From Adiantum capillus-veneris (lineage: Eukaryota; Streptophyta; Polypodiopsida; Polypodiales; Pteridaceae), in assembly GCA_014529385.2 (NCBI GenBank), contig CM043945.1, positions 3,070,312-3,134,311 of the forward strand: a stretch of 64,000 nucleotides of DNA. The letters are read 5' to 3'. Positions 43,024 to 53,722 of the stretch are shown here, in pieces. Below the pieces are notes generated by a model. It was not told the DNA's origin and searched no databases. It saw nothing but the letters and a program-made list of their open reading frames with translations. The position numbers and the translations under genes are program-made. Numbering within the stretch: the first letter of the stretch is position 1; each line of letters starts with the position of its first letter.

Positions 43024-43800
43024 AATTCTAAATCAGTGCTTATCAAATACGAAGGTGAAAGTCAATCAGTTAAGTTCACCAAAGGAGCAGAGCCAACTCC
43101 AAAGGAAGAATGCAAGCACAAAGGTAAACAACAACCAGAGAAAAAGAAGAAGCAATGGCAACCAAAAGTTTCTATACAACCGGATTACTCTTCGACGAGG
43201 AATTCTCAACAGTGGATAAAGAAGACAAGCAATAATATAACAGCTCAACCTTGGGGAAAAAACGGAGTCAAAGTTGGTATGGAGACCAAAAAAGGTTGTG
43301 CCAGAGAACACAAAGGTGGAAAACAGAGTCTTCAATACCAGACAACAGAGTGATTCCAGACAATCAAGGACAGTGAAACAGATCTAGATTCCAAAGAAGT
43401 TCATGACGGCACAAAGCTATAGCAAGCAAATTTGGATCCCAAAGATTTGTAAACAGGAACTCCCTTCAATACAATCCACGGAAACTCCTAGGTATTTCAA
43501 GGCGAGGAAATCAACACAAAGAACAAAGCAGGTTTGGGTCGCAAAGAGTTTGTGGCAAGCACAAGCGAAGCGGAAGGAGATTTGGATTGTGCAACAGAAC
43601 AACAAGGTAAAGAGAATCCATCTACTGATTCTACTACCGCAGTGCCAAAACCAACCCAAAACCCGACCACCAATCCTTCAATCAAACAAAGAGCAGCTTT
43701 ATTGGAAAGACTGTTGTATCATCGCTCTACAATTGCATTGGGAACTTATGACCAAAACAACTACAATGCTTCGCCCATAGACAATTCATAGTCGTCCAGG
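43024..43800 (+). pseudogene. Gyp-B polyprotein basic tail
   Basis: It continues in frame after the TAG to 43353 with a Lys-rich segment (KGKQQPEKKKKQWQPKVS). Then the homologous tail appears in another frame (KQIWIPKICKQELPSIQS, QVWVAKSLW) and finally SIKQRAALLERLLYHRS up to 43791. The Trp motifs match the Gyp-A tail. Confidence 0.65.
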
Positions 43801-43812
43801 AGGACTCAGACT

Positions 43813-43826
43813 AGGAGGGGGGGAGG
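43813..43826 (+). other. Gyp-B internal polypurine tract
   Basis: AGGAGGGGGGGAGG, identical to Gyp-A 14479-14492. It is preceded by GTCC-AGGA-GGAC and followed by the perfect 12-bp palindrome TATACATGTATA. Confidence 0.85.
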
Positions 43827-45045
43827 TATACATGTATACAGGAGCTACAAAGCAGCTACAAGCGACAAAAACAAAGAAAAACAAAAAATTATATTACAAG
43901 GGCAGTGTCTTACATGATTTTGCAATTTTTATGTTTGATTGCGGATATTGATAATATTTATTTCCTTATATACCTTGTTTTGCAACAAGAAGAGATCAAA
44001 TGATGAATTTGGGTCTCTAGACGTGTAAATATCACTAAATAAGAGTGTGTTTGGAGCTAAAAAGTGGAAAAAAGTGGTAATCCAAGTCCAGAAATCACAA
44101 TTAAGTGTATATTCATATACACAGGGTTACCAGCTATTTATTGTGTATGTTTGGAATTTTTTGGCTTCAATTTGCTATTTTTCTTTATTTTTTATGATTT
44201 TCTTAATAAAAGTAAAAGAAAAATAAAAAAGTAGGTGAAACGAGATCAGAAAAAAGAAAAGAATAGATGGTGATGATCCTAATGACAAGGGCAACCCATG
44301 GTAAAAATTGAGTACAATTCGGGAAAAGTTGCGGGAAGCCCGAAATGACAGAATTTTGGCAAAGTGGACAGATTTCTCAGAAACAGGTCAAACGGAGTCC
44401 AAATTGAGAAATTTCAAATCTTAAAGTGCATTTCACGACGAGATAGGAGCACATGTCAAATTTGGCAACAAGTGATCCGAGAAGTCCGAAGTTAAGTATT
44501 TTTCACATCACTTTCAAACTCATTTCCACTATTACCTTCTTGGAGAGAGCAAAGAGCACACAGGAGCATCCAACCTTCTACAGCCTTCTACGACTGCTAC
44601 GAGAGCTCAGAGGACACCAGACATGAGAGGTAGACTCGTTGCCATATGCTTATCATTAACTTTTGTCGCGAAAACTGACCAAAACCAAGAAACAAGAGCA
44701 GACGGGGAATGCAGTAGAATGCTAGGTAGTGGCACAACCGCCTAATCAAACCTTGCAAGAACTTATAGGTGGGTTACCCTAGTATAGAAGATGGGTTTCT
44801 AACACTCAAAGCTCGAAAAAGAACGACTGGAAAAACCCTAGGTCAACAGAGCCTGCAAGAGGCAAACAGGAAAAAGTTGTCGAAACGACACAAAACTTCA
44901 CAGGAAGTTCAACCACATCAAGGATAATGCAACCATAGAGTATCTCCAGGTTGGGACCACCAAAAGTAGGTCGGAACAACCGATTCGGCTACGGACACAC
45001 AAAGCGTCATTTTGGCATAACGGCTGAAATTGACGACCGAATGAA
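43827..45045 (+). other. Gyp-B post-pol non-coding stretch
   Basis: No ORF of note. It shares blocks with Gyp-A 13171-14478 (GATAGGAGCACATGTCAAATTT, CAGACATGAGAGGTAGACTC). Confidence 0.7.
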
Positions 45046-45318
45046 ATGAAACTTCACAAGCAGCTTCAAATATACATGGATGACTTATGTTTGCAAGCAA
45101 AACCCAAAAGAAAGCTGATTCACTTACCGATGGTGAAAAAGACGCTTTCGGGCAACCAAATGGAGAAAGATGGAGAACGGGGAACCAAAGTCATGTTTAA
45201 CCAAATAGATGGCTTCACAACATATCCAATGAGCTGGAAACGCAACTCTCGAGAAGAAAAGTTGAAGAAATTCAACCCCACGGCAAAGAGACGACTTCGG
45301 AGACTGAAATGCCTATAA
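45046..45318 (+). other. Open frame with an RT active-site echo
   Basis: 90 codons, very Lys/Arg-rich. Bases 45067-45089 are identical to the RT region around 40024-40046 that encodes IYMDDLC, so the frame reads QIYMDDLCLQAK. Upstream, AAACTTCACAAGC still matches Gyp-A, so the RT echo starts exactly where homology to Gyp-A stops. This looks like a template-switch or repair scar rather than a gene. Confidence 0.45.
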
Positions 45319-45428
45319 GGGGGCTTTTTAGCTAAACTGATGACTTTTTTAAGTCGAAAACTAGTTAGCAGGGCTTAGGGCACTAGCACAAAGCATTCTT
45401 TGCACAAAAAGACCAACATTTCAAGAAA

Positions 45429-45452
45429 AGACATCATACGCGTATGATGTCT
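45429..45452. repeat. 3' palindrome B5
   Basis: Perfect 24-bp palindrome, same arms as B1. Confidence 0.95.
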
Positions 45453-45711
45453 CACACGTGAATTTCACATCCATTTCAACATTTGAGTGCATAGCCTCAT
45501 TCCACATGTTAATCACATCCTATGAACCAAGTATCATGAGAATTGGAGTTAGAAAACCCAAGGAAAACCAAAAAGACGCAAATTAGGCCATAAAATTGAT
45601 TTTTGGTCCTAATTTTGTCAAAATAACTCCAAACTCAATGAAACTTTGTAGGATTGTTGATTAACACATCTACAAGCTATCTGGAACCAAAAAGCACCAT
45701 TTTGACACAAA

Positions 45712-45735
45712 AGACATCATACGCGTATGATGTCT
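45712..45735. repeat. 3' palindrome B6
   Basis: Perfect copy 283 bp from B5, a step close to those in the leader. Confidence 0.95.
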
Positions 45736-46060
45736 ATTTGCACTTACAGAGCCAAAACTGCTCATTTGAATGGAATAATGCACATGAATAAGCTCTGAAG
45801 CTAGTCAAATGATCAAATGTGGATCAAAATTGGAATCTATGTACGAACGGGTTGTATGCGTGCAATCTGGATACAATCGGGTCAATTATGGTGGGATCGG
45901 GCGAAATCGAACAAAATCTGGCAAATTTGGACTATTCGGGCGTATCTACTCTAAATGTGTGTTTAATCATGCGTAAGGTGTGTACGGAATGTGGGATGCA
46001 TGTGTGATTCAAGAAAAGAGATCGAAAAAGAGAAGTGCAAGTTTTGTTCGCTTTTTGAGT

Positions 46061-46500
46061 TTTTATTTTTTTAAAATAAATACAAAAATAGAAAATAAAT
46101 GAATAAAACAAGAAGTTTTTAAAAAAAGTAAAAAATCAAATGGATTTTTTTGTTTTTTAAAGAATATTTTATGTTTATTTTTCTCAATTTTAAGAATTTT
46201 TATTTTTTCAGTTTTTTCTTTTAATTTTTCTATTTTTTGGATTTTTTTCCTAATTTTTCTAAAAAAATTGGTCAATTTTTTGTGAGTTTTCTTAGCTTTT
46301 TATTTGAAGTTCTCTTGTTTTTTTCTATTTAATTTTTTTTGTTTTCTTGTTGATTTCTTTTTTATGGGTTTTAAAGTAAATATATAAATAAATACAAAAT
46401 AAAAGGAAATTTCAAAAAATTGAAACAAAATGAAAGGAGAATGAAATTGAAATAAGAATGAAATGAAATGAAAATGAAAATGAAACAAAATTAAATTTTA
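46061..46500. other. AT-rich low-complexity stretch
   Basis: Long A- and T-runs with simple AAATGAAATGAAA-type repeats near 46450. No gene seen. Confidence 0.8.
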
Positions 46501-46624
46501 TAAAAAGTCTGCTACTGGCAACGCAGAGAGAGGCGCACGTGACGTTGGCTCAATGCGAAAAAAGGGGGAAGAAAAGAGGGAATCGTGGAATGCCTTTTGG
46601 CGCAACGGAAAGGGGGGAATACTC

Positions 46625-46626
<2 letters not shown>

Positions 46627-46684
<58 letters not shown>
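46627..46684. repeat. (GA)n microsatellite
   Basis: 58 uninterrupted bases of GA repeat. Confidence 0.95.
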
Positions 46685-46688
<4 letters not shown>

Positions 46689-46745
46689 CAATTTATTGTG
46701 TGTGTTCACGCACATGAGTGGGTATGACAGTGCATGTGTGTGTGA

Positions 46746-46746
<1 letters not shown>

Positions 46747-46835
<89 letters not shown>
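46747..46835. repeat. (TG)n microsatellite
   Basis: About 89 bases of TG. Open frames of Cys-Val or His-Thr repeats across it are artefacts. Confidence 0.95.
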
Positions 46836-46836
<1 letters not shown>

Positions 46837-48291
46837 CAAGTAACAATATAACATAAACACCAAAGAATTCTTTCAAATTACAAAATACACTAGAAACTAT
46901 GCCAATGAAAAGGTGGTATAATTCCCATTCATAGTACAGAACGGACTTTATACATAAGTACAATAGAGTTAAGAGCCTGAAGATGTATCAATCCACCATC
47001 TTCACTCCAAGGAACTTTGAAAACCATAGTTGAGAAGGTAACCCTCACCTGCACCCATGGAAACAACACAAATTTTAGTTAGCATTGGCACTGTATGCAG
47101 GTGATGCATGGGTATCCCACATGTTATAGATGTCACCCAACTAACTAAATTTCTTTCAAAGATAATTAATAAGAAAGACTATGTACAACCAATTTGAGCA
47201 GCTTCTCAAACGGCATAGTCATAATTGAGCTTGAGTAATAAGCTCAATACCAAACGAGAAGTGGGGAATTTTTTTTAAACGAATCACAATACTCAGATGG
47301 AAAATCCATGAACTAGCAAGACTAGTCATCTCGGTATCCACCCCATAAGTGCATCAATAGTATAAACCTGCTGCGACAGTAGTTTAAACAACTAAAAACT
47401 AGGTTAGAGTTATTTACAACTAGTAGGTTTAACACTATCATGTTAAGAAAGATTTTAAGCATCAAATCTTAACCTAACCAAAGGTTCAAAGTAACAATCA
47501 TCTACCTGCCAATGACCAATTTCTACCTACACCAGGCCATAGTTTTTTATCCTACAGGTAGGCCAATCCTACCATATATGGGCCTTCATCGAGTAGTAAG
47601 AAGACCTTCAATCATACTGTTAAACTTTTAATGGCACCATTCATTAGTATTGCAGGAGGTTAAACAAACCAAGCCTTTGATAGGACCATATATATGCCAC
47701 AACAGAGACACATGAAAAGAAACAACTAACACAAGCCGTAGCTACAAACGGCTGCAAATCCTTATGAATCAACATTAAATGAAAGCTTATTCTAACAGTG
47801 TGAATAAACGAACCATGCCATAGCCATAAACGACACAGTAGAAGTAACACTATAGTATTTACAGAAGGTACCATAACATCAAGTGAATCACATACACCAT
47901 ATGGACAGTAATCCATAGTAATTCCATAAGTCAACTGAGAAGGAGTCGGAGCCGCCAACTCCACAATAGCATGCTTATCCTTGCCTTTAGCCATGTAGCC
48001 GATTACTAAATGCTACCCCTTGTGGAAAAACCCAATCTCAAAGAAAACAAGTACTCACACTCACCAAAGACACACAATACCAATGCTAATTGAGCATGAA
48101 AGCTCACCTTTATAGGGCTGGGAGCCTGAGGCTTCTTTTCCTTTATAGCAGTGTGGCAGGCCAAGTCTCAAGAGGAAGATGATGTAGCACTGCCACTACA
48201 TTTAGTGGCCGCTTTCCTTCACAGTGGTGAGGCGGGCCCTGCTCCAACTGCATCAACGTCACGTAAGTACAGAGAGCGGGTGGAATGGAAA

Positions 48292-48294
<3 letters not shown>
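46836..48294. other. Unrecognised DNA
   Basis: One reverse frame (47644-47994, 116 codons, MAKGKDKHAIVELAAPTPSQ) is followed inside by a GT that could be a splice donor. It has no recognised domain and no downstream exon I could connect, so I do not call it a gene. Confidence 0.5.

Positions 48295-48367
<73 letters not shown>
48295..48367. repeat. (TG)n microsatellite
   Basis: 73 bases of TG. Confidence 0.95.
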
Positions 48368-48369
<2 letters not shown>

Positions 48370-48826
48370 GAGGAATTCAATAATCAGAGCACAAAGATGA
48401 CAATCATCTACTAATAACCAGAGAATGCCGAGAAAAATCCCAATTTATCATGTGAAAATGTGGGTAAAGTACAATCAAAGAAAAACCATCCTCAATATTC
48501 CATTTGCATGTAAGATATGGCAAGTCCTTCAAATGTCACCTGCCACCATCACAACCAACAAAAGAGAGGAGTTAGTAGTGGAAGGCAGGTGTCATCAATG
48601 AAGGACACTTGTTATCGATGTCCACCATAGCTAAAAGCAAAATGAAAGAAAAGAAGAAGTATTCTGTGATGCCAGCCCGGACCTAAGTAGGAACTTCCAT
48701 GTTAAGTTGATTGGTGAAGTAAGGTCCTATCAAGAAGTCTTGCAAGCTCAAGCTCTCAGCTTCCCACACAGCAACCTTGACATATATAGGTAGCTTATCC
48801 ATTTGAAAGAGTAGTAGGCGGGAGTA
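48368..48826. other. Unrecognised DNA between microsatellites
   Basis: No ORF or element motif seen. Confidence 0.5.
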
Positions 48827-48999
<173 letters not shown>

Positions 49000-49330
49000 A
49001 GGAGAAGTGTGAGAAAGAGAGAGAGAGAGAGAAGAGAAGAGGAAAGAACTAGGGTATTTAGAAAATGCATTAGCACTGACTGAAGGAGGGTCAGTATGGT
49101 TTAAACAGAAGAGGCCAAAATGCCAAGGCCAGCAAGCCACCGGCCTTTCTTCATATCACTTAGCTATTTATGAATAATTAGTTGTCATTTAAGGCACCTC
49201 CAAAATAGCAGCTATTGAATTACCTACTATAATACACCCAGGATTCCCTAGGTCAATTAGCCCCATTAAATAAAGCCCAAGGATATTTACACACTATCCT
49301 AGCGAGGCAAAAGGTCCACCCAATTTTACT

Positions 49331-50345
49331 CCAGTACCAGTATCACCTGTACGCAAGTAGCACCAGTACCAGTTCAATACAATACTATACCAGTACCACT
49401 ACCATTACAGTACTAGTCCACAAGTACCATCGGTATTAGTACACAAGTAGCATCAATCCAATATATTATAGTACACAAATAGTACTAGTACCAGTATCAC
49501 TAGTAGCACTTAGTACCAGTTCATAATAATTATTGTACACAACCAATACCAGTATATCACATAAGTAGCAGTAGTACTAGTTCAATAAAATATAGTACCA
49601 AGATAGTATAGTATAGTACAATACCAATACACAAGTAACATGAGTATCAGGGCATAAGTAGCACCAGTACCAGTCCATTATAATATAGTACCAGTACCAG
49701 TATCAGTACACATGTAGCACCAGTACCAGCACCTAGCTCTAGTACCAGTACACAAGTACAGTACACAAGTAGCATCAATAACAACCCACAATTAGCACGA
49801 GTCTAGTATATTACAATCCACAAACAGTACTAGTACTAGTACTAGTTCATTACCAGTAAACGTTTAGCACCAGTACCGGTATCACAAGTAGCACCAATTC
49901 GGTATAATATTGTACACAAACAGTACCAGTCCCAGTGCTCGTATATCACATAAGTAGCACTAGTACCAGTTCAATACACTAGAATACCAATATAGTACCA
50001 GTACACAAGTAGCACTAATATTAGTACCAGTGCCCAGGCAGCATTAGTCCAATATAATATAGTACCAATACCAGTACCAGTGCACAGATAGCACCAATAC
50101 CAGTACCAGCTCTAGTACCAGAGCATAAGTAGCACCAGTATCAGTATAGTGATATTAACACATTATCCCTAGTGATGTGTATGTGTGTGTGAGTACCAGT
50201 ACACAAGTAGCATCAGTATCAGTACATAAGTAGCACCACTACCCGTTCAGTATAATATAGTATCAGTACTAGTACCAGTGCACAGGTAGCACCAGTACCA
50301 ATACCAGAGCACAAGTAGCATCAGTATCAGTCTAGTGATATTAAC
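49331..50345. repeat. Degenerate TACCAG-type minisatellite
   Basis: About 1 kb built of AGTACC/CAGTAC hexamers with recurring longer phrases such as CACAAGTAGCACCAGTACC and TATAATATAGTACC. A larger unit ending in AGTGATATTAACAC and TATCCCTAGTGAT plus a TG run occurs twice (about 50131-50196 and 50316-50393), so higher-order duplication is present. Confidence 0.88.
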
Positions 50346-50359
50346 ACACTATCCCTAGT

Positions 50360-50362
<3 letters not shown>

Positions 50363-50393
<31 letters not shown>
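50363..50393. repeat. (TG)n microsatellite
   Basis: 31 bases, at the end of the second higher-order unit. Confidence 0.9.
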
Positions 50394-50396
<3 letters not shown>

Positions 50397-51161
50397 TTTC
50401 AAACTTTTTTTAAAAATTTACAAATAGTGCAAAAATTTATCGGAGACTTAAAATGTTCCACAAATGCTTTAAAAAGCCAAAAAATTAGAGAAAATTCACA
50501 AAGTTACTAAGCACGCTTTGGATTGATAGTTTGCATCAAGTTTTTCCATTTTCATCATTTAAATTACCAAAAATTTCTAAAAATTTACAAAAACTATTAC
50601 GTTTTTTTTTTAAATTTATGCAGCGAGTTCAAACCATAATCAACTTGATCAACATCCAATTGCTTCAAATCATTCTATTGGCATCAAAATTACCATACAT
50701 TGGCACTCAATTTTGTGCACTTTTCCTACACATAGGCACAAAAAAATACACACAAAATTGCACCAATTTTGATGTGCCTAATTTTCAATTAAAATTTGTA
50801 CACAAATTAGTAATTGAGTGAGTTAGTGCACTCACATTTATGTCAAGAATCATGTCGAATTCCAACTCCAATGATGCCTACACACATGTGTGTGTACTTA
50901 GCATCGGTTCACTGCAACCAACCAATCACAAAAAAACTTATGTGTAGCATAACATTCATGGAAATTACACACATTTTAGCAATGAGAACACATCCAATGG
51001 TTCATTTATCTATGCATTGCTTTATAATTGCATGCAATTAGTGAGTAATTAGAGAGGATAATTAGTGAAAAATCTTTTGATTACACACTAAAAATCTCTC
51101 AAATCCACATGAATTTTTTACAATTTTCTTTCAAAAGAGTGATTACCAAGCCTCTAATTAG

Positions 51162-51195
<34 letters not shown>

Positions 51196-51315
51196 TTAGC
51201 ACACAAATTGTTAATAGATTAGTCACAAATTAGTGATCAAATAGTGAAAAAAGAAGGGGTTTTCTACATTTAAACACTCGATCTTCTAAAACATCACCTC
51301 TAGCTTATGCTACCA
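50394..51315 (-). other. AT-rich stretch, possibly a leader of a reverse-strand Gypsy
   Basis: No ORF. It abuts a PBS-like site and LTR end on the reverse strand, so it may be that element's 5' leader; its base texture resembles the Gyp-D leader. Confidence 0.35.
51164..51192. repeat. (CA)n microsatellite
   Basis: 29 bases of CA. Confidence 0.9.
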
Positions 51316-51333
51316 TCCTCGGCTATGGCAGCA
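51316..51333 (-). other. Decayed tRNA-Asp-like PBS, reverse strand
   Basis: Forward TCCTCGGCTATGGCAGCA matches 13 of 18 bases of the tRNA-Asp 3' end and lies two bases from an LTR end. Confidence 0.45.
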
Positions 51334-51335
51334 AA

Positions 51336-51397
51336 TGTTGGCTCCCTTGTAGCATAGCTCCAACGGATCAATAAAATCATAAATCCAAAGATGGTAG
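51336..51397 (-). repeat. U5 end of a reverse-strand LTR of the LTR-H type
   Basis: 62 bp matching 6206-6267 (TGTTGGCTCCCTTGTAGCAT, GATGGTAG), cut at 51397 where Gyp-C begins. Confidence 0.6.
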
Positions 51398-52358
51398 TGC
51401 TAGCTGCTCATCTAACAAAGCCAGAAAAAGAGCATCAAAGGGATGCCACTCTCATTTTTATCCCATTTGATTGTATCAAACCCCTTTGTATTAATGAGAA
51501 ATCCCACAAAGTCCAAAGCGGTTGTAATATTATTGATTGCCAATGAGTCTAAAGGGGCCAAGGGCTTCCAAGTTTGTAATTTTATGCAGTTCTTAAGCCT
51601 TGTTATTGAGCCCAAATAGCTAGGAATCCATTCTTTGAACCTTCGCTAAGGTATAAAAGCCAATTTTTGTAAGTATTGACCTAAGTTTTTGGATAATGAA
51701 AAGTGAGCATACGTTGCAGAATCTTATTATGAGTCTGTTGTTTCTTCAACTCTTTGTGTCTCTCTCATAAGGTGTTGCATTTCTATTCTGAGCATACCAA
51801 CGTGTTTGTAGGTGAAAGCTCTTTCATTTAACGTAAGTTTTTTTGCGATAAAATTGTGTTTTTAGTCGTGCCCGTCTACAAGCTATTTTTGCTCCTTATG
51901 CACAATACACGTCCCACAACTAGTTTTTGACCTTAGGAATAGATAGAGCACGTCTAAAGGAAGCCATAGAGTGCTCCAGACACCAAAATTGACTGACCTA
52001 GGTTGTTTATCTTATTTGCAATTTGGTTTGAGTGTCAGAAATGACATTTGAGTACATGAGAGTGTTAAGGATACTCTGCTCATGCTAGGCATTAAGTTCC
52101 GTTGCATTCGGAGTGACGTAGCTACACAAATTTGTCTAGATAATGTTGCGATAAGGAAAGTAGCTTTTAATATATGACACACATTTGAGACCGAGCTAGG
52201 TAGAAACCACTTAGACTTGGGTTTTCCGAGAGATTAACTATCTCATGTAGCCTTCATGCACTACTCGGGTCAGCTACATCCCACGGATTGACAATTTTTA
52301 TGTCTGTGGTTCTCGCTTTGCTAGCTTTGAAATGGTGAGGCTTGGCAGTCGGCCAACA
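51398..52358 (+). repeat. Gyp-C 5' LTR
   Basis: TGCTAGCTGCTC to GTCGGCCAACA, about 961 bp. The start is inferred from where homology to LTR-H ends. A TATA box TATAAAA lies at 51652-51658, followed by GCCAATTTTTGTAA, similar to Gyp-B after its TATA box. Confidence 0.6.
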
Positions 52359-52361
52359 TTT

Positions 52362-52379
52362 TGGTGTTGTTGCTGGGGA
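52362..52379 (+). other. Gyp-C primer binding site (tRNA-Asp, decayed)
   Basis: TGGTGTTGTTGCTGGGGA differs from the tRNA-Asp complement only by C-to-T changes. Confidence 0.75.
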
Positions 52380-52746
52380 TGAGACAACTTAAAATAGAGA
52401 AAAACCCAAAGCATTCACTTGAAAGTTCCATTACTTCCTCTAGTTTTGTCTAGAGTAACATATATTCTAACTTTCATCACGATTGAGAGGTGCTCCAGAG
52501 TAGGGATACTCGGTAAGGACCTCAAGAGCTTTAGTTAGTAGAACGGACTTGGTAGAGGGTCCTTGAGATGAGCTAGTGGTCAATAAGGGTGTCACCTAAT
52601 TAGAGAGTAGGGATTTCAGACTGAAGGTTGAAGTTTTCACTTTTTGTATTGTTTTTTCATGTTCAGTAGGAGTAGGGTAAGTAGAAAACCATCAAGATTG
52701 CATCTAAATTGAGGTGCATTGAGAAAAACACAAAAATTGTCAGATC

Positions 52747-52768
52747 TATCTTAGGTGCATCCAAGATA
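52747..52768. repeat. Leader palindrome C1
   Basis: TATCTTAGGTG/CATCCAAGATA, 22 bp, two mismatches between arms. Confidence 0.8.
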
Positions 52769-53042
52769 GAAAGGGGGTTTCTAAGACTGATTCTAGCAAA
52801 CTAGACTTGCAAGGTGGTAGACCAACTTGAGTAGACTACTCCCTTTGATTTTGGACATTTGGATCACTAAAAAACTTGGTCAAGACCAAAAATATAAAAA
52901 ATTGCAAACTTTACAGAAAATTAACAAGGAAAAGTTAGATTTGGCTAAAACTTGAAACCAAGGTGTAGATAAATCCTAAAACTTGTGGAAAAATCAATCT
53001 GTGAAGTAAAATTTGAAAAAAGGTCAAAATTTGGTAGAGATT

Positions 53043-53064
53043 TATCTTAGGCACGCCAAAGATA
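53043..53064. repeat. Leader palindrome C2
   Basis: TATCTTAGGCA/CGCCAAAGATA, two mismatches. 296 bp from C1. Confidence 0.8.
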
Positions 53065-53338
53065 AAATCTGTCCAGATAGGATATTATGCCAAAATTTCA
53101 ACTCATAGGGTTTATTTGGACCATAATACAACTCCTAAGCAAGTTTCATCAAAGTTGGAGTTGTGCAAGGGTCAAAACACCAACTTAAAACTGGAAAACC
53201 AGACTATAGGATAAAAAAGGGTGATAAAATACTGGTAATTTGTCCAAACTTTGTGAAATTCATTGTACAAGCTTGAAATCACTTGTAGAAGCCAACCCAA
53301 GTCATATTGGGAAAATTACAGGTGAAACAGTGAAGATA

Positions 53339-53360
53339 TATCTTAGACGCGTTGAAGATA
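53339..53360. repeat. Leader palindrome C3
   Basis: TATCTTAGACG/CGTTGAAGATA. 296 bp from C2. Confidence 0.8.
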
Positions 53361-53475
53361 AATCTCTCACTAGAAGGACAATTTTGTCATTTTGACACCT
53401 GGGAAATATTTGTCAAGCTGTGGGGACTCCATCTATGTGATAAAAATAGAAATTACCCTCACAAATAGGTGCAGC

Positions 53476-53497
53476 CATCTTAGGCACGTCTAAGATA
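53476..53497. repeat. Leader palindrome C4
   Basis: CATCTTAGGCA/CGTCTAAGATA. 137 bp from C3. Confidence 0.8.
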
Positions 53498-53722
53498 GCC
53501 AGAGAAAATTTTCATAGCTGGTGCTTGTAGAAAGGGATTTTTAGATATTTTGTGACTTCAGATTGACAATTGTGGAATCACATATATGATTTGAAGTGCT
53601 GGTGTGCAGGGAATAAAGACTTTGCAAAAAGGCAAGGCAAGGAGTGGAAGCATTGTATCTTAAGCCAAGGACAACTTTCCAAGTTTGAAGTATCTATCCA
53701 ATTAAGTTGTGTGAGCCCATAC

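Larger units (their letters stand above)
31813..46060 (+). mobile_element. Gyp-B: Ty3/Gypsy element, forward strand, 3' LTR not found
   Basis: It has a 940-bp 5' LTR, tRNA-Asp PBS, 1.4-kb leader with four palindromes, gag, and a pol region that is almost open from 37738 to 43023. A basic tail, an internal purine tract, a non-coding stretch and two more palindromes follow. It shares the whole domain order with Gyp-A. No copy of its LTR is seen downstream, so it is 3'-truncated; the end near 46060 is approximate. Confidence 0.9.
52380..53722 (+). other. Gyp-C 5' leader, non-coding
   Basis: 1.3 kb without a convincing ORF. It holds four imperfect palindromes between 52747 and 53497. Confidence 0.7.

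Noticed and set aside
47644-47994. 116-codon reverse frame with a possible splice donor
   Set aside because: No domain, no connectable exon, and hydrophobic low-quality sequence after the possible donor; not enough to call a gene.
51336-52358. Gyp-C 5' LTR starting at TGTTGGC (51336), with perfect TGTTGGC/GCCAACA ends
   Set aside because: The first 62 bp match LTR-H, which is oriented the other way with a PBS-like site outside it. The remaining 961 bp fit the usual LTR length of this lineage. I hold this loosely.
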